From positions 1 through 8,620 of the forward strand of contig CALGTJ010000168.1 of NCBI GenBank assembly GCA_937901435.1: a DNA stretch of 8,620 nucleotides. Reading direction: 5' to 3'. This DNA comes from an uncultured Rhodobacter sp. Lineage in GTDB: Bacteria; Pseudomonadota; Alphaproteobacteria; Rhodobacterales; Rhodobacteraceae. The translations under genes and the position numbers were made by a program. Positions 5,290 to 8,620 of the stretch are shown piece after piece; positions within the stretch are counted from its first letter, which is position 1; the number at the start of each line of letters is the position of its first letter. The notes under the pieces are model-generated. The model was not told where the DNA came from and ran no database searches. It worked only from the letters and a program-made list of their open reading frames with translations.

Positions 5290-5829
5290 ATGGCGATCCG
5301 GATGTCAAATGGTCCTAAAATCTGTGTCGGTGCAATTGCGGGCGCGTTTGGCGTCAAAGGCGAAGTGCGCCTGAAAAGCTTCTGCGCAGAGCCAGAGGCA
5401 ATTGTCGATTACGCGCCGCTGACCTCAGAAGACGGCACACGGCGGTTCATGTTGCATCTGGTGGCCCCGACCAAGGGCGGCTTTGTGGCCGAGATCGACG
5501 GGATCACCAGCAAAGAGGCCGCAGACGCCCTGCGGGGGATGCGCCTGTTCGCAGAGCGCGACGCGCTGCCGACCCTGCCCGACGACGAATACTACCACGC
5601 CGATTTGATCGGCATGACCGTGCTGGATACGGGCGGCAAAGACTTGGGGCGCGTGATGAACGTACTCAACCATGGCGCGGCGGACCTGCTCGAGGTCAAT
5701 GGGCCGGGTCTCAAGGACCCGGTGTTGCTGCCCTTTACAATGGCCACTGTCCCGACCGTCGATCTGGCGTCTGGCCGCATCATCGCAGACCCGCCAGAGG
5801 GCCTGTGGCCTACACCAAGCGACGCTTGA
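5290..5829 (+). CDS. rimM: Ribosome maturation factor RimM
   Basis: Encodes a 179-residue RimM, which binds S19 and helps mature the 3' (head) domain of the 30S subunit. The N-terminal beta-barrel (about 10-92) begins [20 protein letters not shown], the family's opening signature. The C-terminal PRC-barrel (about 100-170) contains [13 protein letters not shown] and LLPF, both typical. Length is normal for the family. The ATG at 5290 has only a poor Shine-Dalgarno match (ACAAG); a second ATG four codons later (5302) is an alternative start. A weak start would agree with expression well below rpsP. The gene follows rpsP after 119 bp and precedes the sulfotransferase-like gene by 6 bp. Confidence 0.96.
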   Translation: MAIRMSNGPKICVGAIAGAFGVKGEVRLKSFCAEPEAIVDYAPLTSEDGTRRFMLHLVAPTKGGFVAEIDGITSKEAADALRGMRLFAERDALPTLPDDEYYHADLIGMTVLDTGGKDLGRVMNVLNHGAADLLEVNGPGLKDPVLLPFTMATVPTVDLASGRIIADPPEGLWPTPSDA

Positions 5830-5835
5830 CCCCGC

Positions 5836-6654
5836 ATGACCCGCGTCATCGTTCACGCAGGCTATCACAAGACCGGCACCACCAGCCTTCAGGATTTCCT
5901 GCACCGGAACCGCGCCGCCCTTGCGCCGCATCTGCGGTATTACGGCAAGGCCGACTTTTTCGCCGCCGGCGCACATGCCCGCATCTATGCGCAAAAACCT
6001 TTTCCTTGGCGGCTATGGCGGTTTCGCCGTGCCTTGCGTCATTTCCTTGACGCGGTGGAACCCGGCAGGGTTATCATTCTGTCCCGAGAGACGTTTTCTG
6101 GCGGGATGCCCGGACATCGCAAGATCGGCGGGCGCTTGATGACCAGCTATGCCGGGGCTGCCGCGCCTTTGGCCAATGTGATGATCTCTGAACTGCGCCG
6201 CCGATTTGGCCAAGACGTTGATATCACGTTCTTCTACACGACCCGCGAGACAGAAAGCTGGATTCGCAGCGTCCATGGCCACCTGCGGCGCTCGATTGCG
6301 TTGACCGAGGATTTCGACGCCTTTCGCGCACAATTTCCCAAGCTGAAAGGCCCCGCTGACGAGGCCGACACAATGGCCCGGCTTTTATCGCCGATCCCTG
6401 TCATCACAGCCACCTTGGAAGACTACCAATCCCACCGCGAAGGCCCCGCCGCTGCCTTGCTGGATCTTTTGGACGTCCCGACCGACCTGCGCGCCACGCT
6501 GAAACCCGCACCACGCAGCAACAGGGGCCAATCCGACGACCTGCGCGCAAAGTTTCTTAAGATGAACCGAGAGAGCACGGATAAATCCGCCCTGAAGGCC
6601 GCGAAAGACGCGGTACTCTCTGCGGACACCCCAACAAACAAGGCCCGAACATGA
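5836..6654 (+). CDS. PAPS-dependent sulfotransferase-like protein
   Basis: Encodes a 272-residue protein with a sulfotransferase-type P-loop fold. The 5'-phosphosulfate-binding loop is at the N-terminus: HAGYHKTGTTSLQ (7-19), with K12 and T15-T16 in the places that bind PAPS. A second strand, VIILSRETFS (79-88), offers E85 as a possible general base. The 3'-phosphate motif is YTTRETESWIRS (134-145), with R137 and S145 spaced eight apart as in characterised sulfotransferases. The C-terminal part is variable and ends in a charged tail. There is no signal peptide or membrane helix, so it is likely cytosolic. The acceptor is unknown. Distant P-loop relatives without sulfotransferase activity cannot be excluded. 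The gene starts 6 bp after rimM and its TGA overlaps the trmD ATG, so it is part of the transcription unit. Confidence 0.8.
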   Translation: MTRVIVHAGYHKTGTTSLQDFLHRNRAALAPHLRYYGKADFFAAGAHARIYAQKPFPWRLWRFRRALRHFLDAVEPGRVIILSRETFSGGMPGHRKIGGRLMTSYAGAAAPLANVMISELRRRFGQDVDITFFYTTRETESWIRSVHGHLRRSIALTEDFDAFRAQFPKLKGPADEADTMARLLSPIPVITATLEDYQSHREGPAAALLDLLDVPTDLRATLKPAPRSNRGQSDDLRAKFLKMNRESTDKSALKAAKDAVLSADTPTNKART

Positions 6655-7472
6655 CTGACCGCCCGACAAAATCCCATGGTCGCCTGGCGATCTCGGCAAC
6701 GATGAAACCGCGCGAATTGGTAACGGATCGTCCGGATCTGGTCGGCGCATGGACGGCGCGGGTGATCACCCTGTTTCCGGGGGCCTTTCCGGGTGTGTTG
6801 GGGGCAAGCCTGACGGGCAAGGCGCTGGACGAGGGGTTGTGGCAGTTGCAGCCAATCGACCTGCGCCTCTATGGAGAGGGCAAGCATCGCAACGTCGATG
6901 ACACCCCGGCGGGGGGCGGTGCGGGGATGGTACTGCGCGCCGATGTGATGGCCACGGCGCTGGAGTCTGTGTCACGTGGCACACCCAAGGATCGCAAGGA
7001 CTGGCCCATTGTGTATCTGTCGCCACGTGGTAAGCCCTTTGATCAGGCGACCGCGCAAAGGTTCAGCAAAACCAAGGGTATCACCATGATTTGTGGCCGC
7101 TTCGAAGGCTTGGATCAACGTGTGATTGACCACTATGAGATCGAAGAAATCAGCCTTGGCGATTTCGTCTTGTCTGGCGGAGAGATCGCCGCCCAGGCCA
7201 TGATCGACGCCACCGTGCGCCTGATCCCCGGCGTTCTGGGCAATCTGGACAGCACGGTAGAGGAAAGCTTTTCCGACGGATTGCTGGAGCATCCGCAGTT
7301 CACCAAACCCGCCGTCTGGAACGGCCACGAGATCCCGCCGGTGCTGCTGTCGGGCAATCACGGCGAGATCGCCAAATGGCGGCGCGCCATGTCCGAAGAA
7401 TTGACCAAAGAGCGCCGGCCCGACCTGTGGGAGGCCTTTGTTGCGAGCCCTCCGACACGCGGAAGGACTTAA
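6651..7472 (+). CDS. trmD: tRNA (guanine(37)-N(1))-methyltransferase TrmD
   Basis: Encodes a 273-residue TrmD, the SPOUT-family trefoil-knot enzyme that uses SAM to make m1G37 in tRNAs reading CNN and some other codons, preventing +1 frameshifting. The core starts near residue 35 (TARVITLFPGAF). Then come DDTPAGGGAGMVL (83-95), YLSPRGKPF (122-130), the knot region ICGRFEGLDQRV (147-158) and SLGDFVLSGGE (168-178), IPGVLG (192-197) and SFSDGLLEHPQFTKP (206-220). D209 is the probable counterpart of the catalytic Asp169 of E. coli, and PPVLLSGNH follows. The first ~34 residues are an extra leader compared with E. coli. The ATG overlaps the previous stop, with AAGG 7 bases upstream; the next ATG (codon 18) has no such site. 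The last base pairs overlap the convergent AroE-like gene. Confidence 0.97.
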   Translation: MTDRPTKSHGRLAISATMKPRELVTDRPDLVGAWTARVITLFPGAFPGVLGASLTGKALDEGLWQLQPIDLRLYGEGKHRNVDDTPAGGGAGMVLRADVMATALESVSRGTPKDRKDWPIVYLSPRGKPFDQATAQRFSKTKGITMICGRFEGLDQRVIDHYEIEEISLGDFVLSGGEIAAQAMIDATVRLIPGVLGNLDSTVEESFSDGLLEHPQFTKPAVWNGHEIPPVLLSGNHGEIAKWRRAMSEELTKERRPDLWEAFVASPPTRGRT

Positions 7473-8323
7473 CCTGCCAGTAAATCAGCGCGCAGTTTGA
7501 CCTCGTCCAGCGGCAGGTCTGCAAAGATTTTCCACGCGTGTACGCCTTGGAAAAAGAACAGCTCCCAGCCTGAAATCACCTCTCGCCCCTCGGCGGCGGC
7601 ATCGGTCAGGAATTGCGTGTCAACAGGTGTGTAGACCGCATCAAAGGCCCAGCCTGCTCTCGTCTTACCTACCCCCGTCATCGCCGCGCGCGGCAGGGGT
7701 GTGCCAGCGTAGCCGACCATGCCAACCGGGGTGCAATTGATCAGGCCAGCGGCCCCTTGGGCGGCTTGCGTCGCGTCGGTGCTGACCATCACATGCATCT
7801 GCGGCGCGGCGCGGCGCAGATCGCGCGCCAAGGCCTCTGCCTTGTCCTGATCCAGATCGACCAAGCGCAAGTCCGTCGTGCCAAGCGCCACCAGCCCAAA
7901 GGCCACAGCGCGCCCCACGCCTCCGGTCCCGATCATCAGCACCGGACCTGTCGGGGCATCAGCCCGCATCTGGCGGTAAGCGGCGATAAAGCCTGTATAA
8001 TCCGTGTTATACCCGCGCGGCTCATCCGCCTCGAAGATGATTGTGTTCACAGCCCCGATCGCGCGTACCAGAGGATCCTCGACGCGCAGGCCAACCGTGG
8101 CGCGCTCTTTATAGGGATAGGTCACGTTGATCCCGCGATAACCGCCGCTGCGACACCGCTTGAACACCTGCTCGAATGTCTCGGACAGAGCAGCGGGCAC
8201 CAGCCTGTCATAGGTGACGTCCATGCCGTTCTGCGCCCCCGCCAAGCCATGCAGCACAGGCGCGCGAGAGGCCGCGATATTGTCACCGATCAGGCCAAGG
8301 CGTAGTGCAGTCACAGGCGTCAT
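7469..8323 (-). CDS. Shikimate/quinate 5-dehydrogenase family protein (AroE-like)
   Basis: Encodes 284 residues with the AroE two-domain fold. The substrate domain has LGLIGDNIAASRAP (9-22), INVTYPYKE (65-73, catalytic K72), GAVNTI (90-95, N93) and GYNTDYTGF (104-112, D108). The nucleotide loop is GTGGVGRA (132-139), then NCTPVGM (196-202) and GWELFFFQG (252-260). Two positions are unlike biosynthetic AroE. The Ser-x-Ser that holds shikimate is S19-R-A21, and the strand after the glycine loop ends in LVDLD (154-158) instead of an NRT-type NADP clamp, so NAD is the more likely cofactor. Quinate/shikimate dehydrogenases of the YdiB or coryneform type share these traits. The ATG at 8321-8323 has AAGGA six bases upstream. 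The gene converges on trmD with a 4-bp overlap and no room for a terminator. Confidence 0.88.
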   Translation of the reverse strand: MTPVTALRLGLIGDNIAASRAPVLHGLAGAQNGMDVTYDRLVPAALSETFEQVFKRCRSGGYRGINVTYPYKERATVGLRVEDPLVRAIGAVNTIIFEADEPRGYNTDYTGFIAAYRQMRADAPTGPVLMIGTGGVGRAVAFGLVALGTTDLRLVDLDQDKAEALARDLRRAAPQMHVMVSTDATQAAQGAAGLINCTPVGMVGYAGTPLPRAAMTGVGKTRAGWAFDAVYTPVDTQFLTDAAAEGREVISGWELFFFQGVHAWKIFADLPLDEVKLRADLLAG

Positions 8324-8340
8324 GTCAGGTCCTTGCGCAG

Positions 8341-8367
8341 GGGTATGTCATGGATCAGGATATACCC
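8341..8367. promoter_or_regulatory. Inverted repeat over the -10 region of the AroE-like gene
   Basis: GGGTATGTC (8341-8349) pairs with GATATACCC (8359-8367) around 9 bases, a 9-bp dyad with one G-T pair. It covers the candidate -10 box and start point, where a repressor could bind. The ACCC at 8364-8367 can instead pair with GGGT at 8379-8382, giving a competing hairpin. Operator or leader structure cannot be separated by eye. Confidence 0.33.
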
Positions 8368-8386
8368 GCGGTTTCACCGGGTTCAA
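8359..8386 (-). promoter_or_regulatory. Candidate sigma-70-type promoter of the AroE-like gene
   Basis: On the minus strand, TTGAAC (8381-8386) and TATATC (8359-8364) are separated by 16 bases; each matches 4 of 6 consensus positions. Transcription would begin near 8350, giving a leader of about 27 bases before the ATG at 8323. It is the best-looking promoter pair I found near this gene. Confidence 0.4.
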
Positions 8387-8592
8387 AGCAATTCGCAATG
8401 ATAAAGCCCTTGATCCAACCCCCATTCCCTCGTATCACGCGCAAGTTCGGACGCATTGGCGATTCCGGCGGTTGCATGTTGTGGCACCTCTTCTGTGCAC
8501 AGACGCGATGTGAGAGCGGATTGTAGGAAAGACGACCTTATCTCTGGCGGGCGCCCATTGACGGCGGCGGACCCGGTTGAAGACCAAGAGCT

Positions 8593-8620
8593 ATGAGGCG
8601 GCGCAAATCTTCGCAGAAAA
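8593..8620 (+). CDS. Possible 5' end of a plus-strand gene (truncated; perhaps a transposase OrfA)
   Basis: An ATG at 8593-8595 begins MRRRKSSQK before the window ends. Short basic starts of this kind occur in IS3-family OrfA proteins, whose next residues are normally a helix-turn-helix beginning EEQI or KQI, and the ~70 bases upstream could be an IS left end starting near TGTAGGAAAG (8522). The ribosome binding site is poor. With nine codons this is only a suggestion. Confidence 0.18.

Larger units (their letters stand above)
8324..8592. other. Region without a confident gene at the right edge
   Basis: Apart from the promoter, dyad and doubtful reading frame listed separately, I see nothing firm here. 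Base composition looks less GC-rich than the neighbouring genes by eye. The plus-strand frames (8214-8513, 8305-8526) have no recognisable domain. The stretch from about 8523 onward differs in character and leads into a possible start codon at 8593. Confidence 0.4.
8320..8619 (-). pseudogene. Possible decayed reading frame upstream of the AroE-like gene
   Basis: One minus-strand frame is open from 8619 to a TGA at 8386-8384, meets a second TGA at 8376-8374, and is open again to a TGA overlapping the AroE-like ATG (8322-8320). The last 17 codons read NRGYILIHDIPLRKDLT, which resembles the end of GNAT copy 3 ([15 protein letters not shown]) in spacing and in the final KDLT. This could be the eroded 3' end of an upstream gene of the same operon, but a 100-codon frame with two stops also arises by chance. 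I recognise no domain. Confidence 0.2.

Noticed and set aside
7613..8305. 230-codon plus-strand reading frame
   Set aside because: Antisense to the AroE-like gene, no recognisable motif; the minus-strand protein has complete AroE signatures.
8214..8526. Two overlapping plus-strand reading frames at the right edge
   Set aside because: They begin inside or antisense to the AroE-like gene, have no domain and disagree with the promoter and start signals on the minus strand.
1..8620. CRISPR array, tRNA or rRNA genes, toxin-antitoxin or phage genes
   Set aside because: No regularly spaced repeats, no tRNA T-arm or acceptor pattern, and no such protein families were seen on either strand.

Overview
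The window looks like a chromosomal segment of an alphaproteobacterium of the order Rhodobacterales, probably Roseobacter-like. The evidence is an estimated GC content near 60% (not counted), a methionine-rich Ffh with an MPGGM/GKGGM-type tail, an S16 protein with an Ala/Lys-rich C-terminal tail, a TrmD with a Rhodobacterales-type N-terminal leader, and a gene order built around ffh - chorismate mutase - rpsP - rimM - trmD. I cannot name a species.

Layout. Positions 1-120 are the 3' end of an FMN-dependent NADH-azoreductase gene. It converges on a minus-strand class I SAM-dependent methyltransferase gene (171-941), and a strong hairpin (127-170) lies between them. A divergent 261-bp region (942-1202) leads into ffh (1203-2726), the protein of the signal recognition particle. 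A 129-bp gap follows, holding a 12-bp perfect palindrome and an AT-rich motif. Then come three tandem, overlapping RimJ/RimL-type GNAT acetyltransferase genes (2856-4443) and an AroQ-type chorismate mutase gene (4440-4736). All four are joined by ATGA or TGATG overlaps and so look translationally coupled. After 47 bp comes rpsP (S16), then a 119-bp gap with a strong hairpin, then rimM, a PAPS-type sulfotransferase-like gene and trmD. On the right, an AroE-family dehydrogenase gene on the minus strand ends inside the trmD stop codon. The last ~300 bp hold no confident gene: a promoter for the AroE-like gene, a possible decayed reading frame, and possibly the first codons of another plus-strand gene.

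How the genes work together. The core is a translation and protein-targeting block: Ffh targets nascent membrane proteins, S16 and RimM build the 30S subunit, and TrmD makes m1G37 in tRNA. The GNAT genes, the chorismate mutase and the sulfotransferase sit in the same strand-consistent run, probably as co-transcribed passengers; a role in acetylating ribosomal proteins is only a guess. The AroE-family gene is atypical: its shikimate-binding Ser-x-Ser is Ser-x-Ala, and an Asp ends the second Rossmann strand, which suggests NAD use and perhaps quinate or another substrate. rplS, which usually follows trmD, is not in this window.

I found no convincing new defence or mobile system. The most interesting points are the GNAT triplication with C-termini that also encode ribosome binding sites, the sulfotransferase inside the rpsP-rimM-trmD group, the atypical AroE, and the disturbed right edge.
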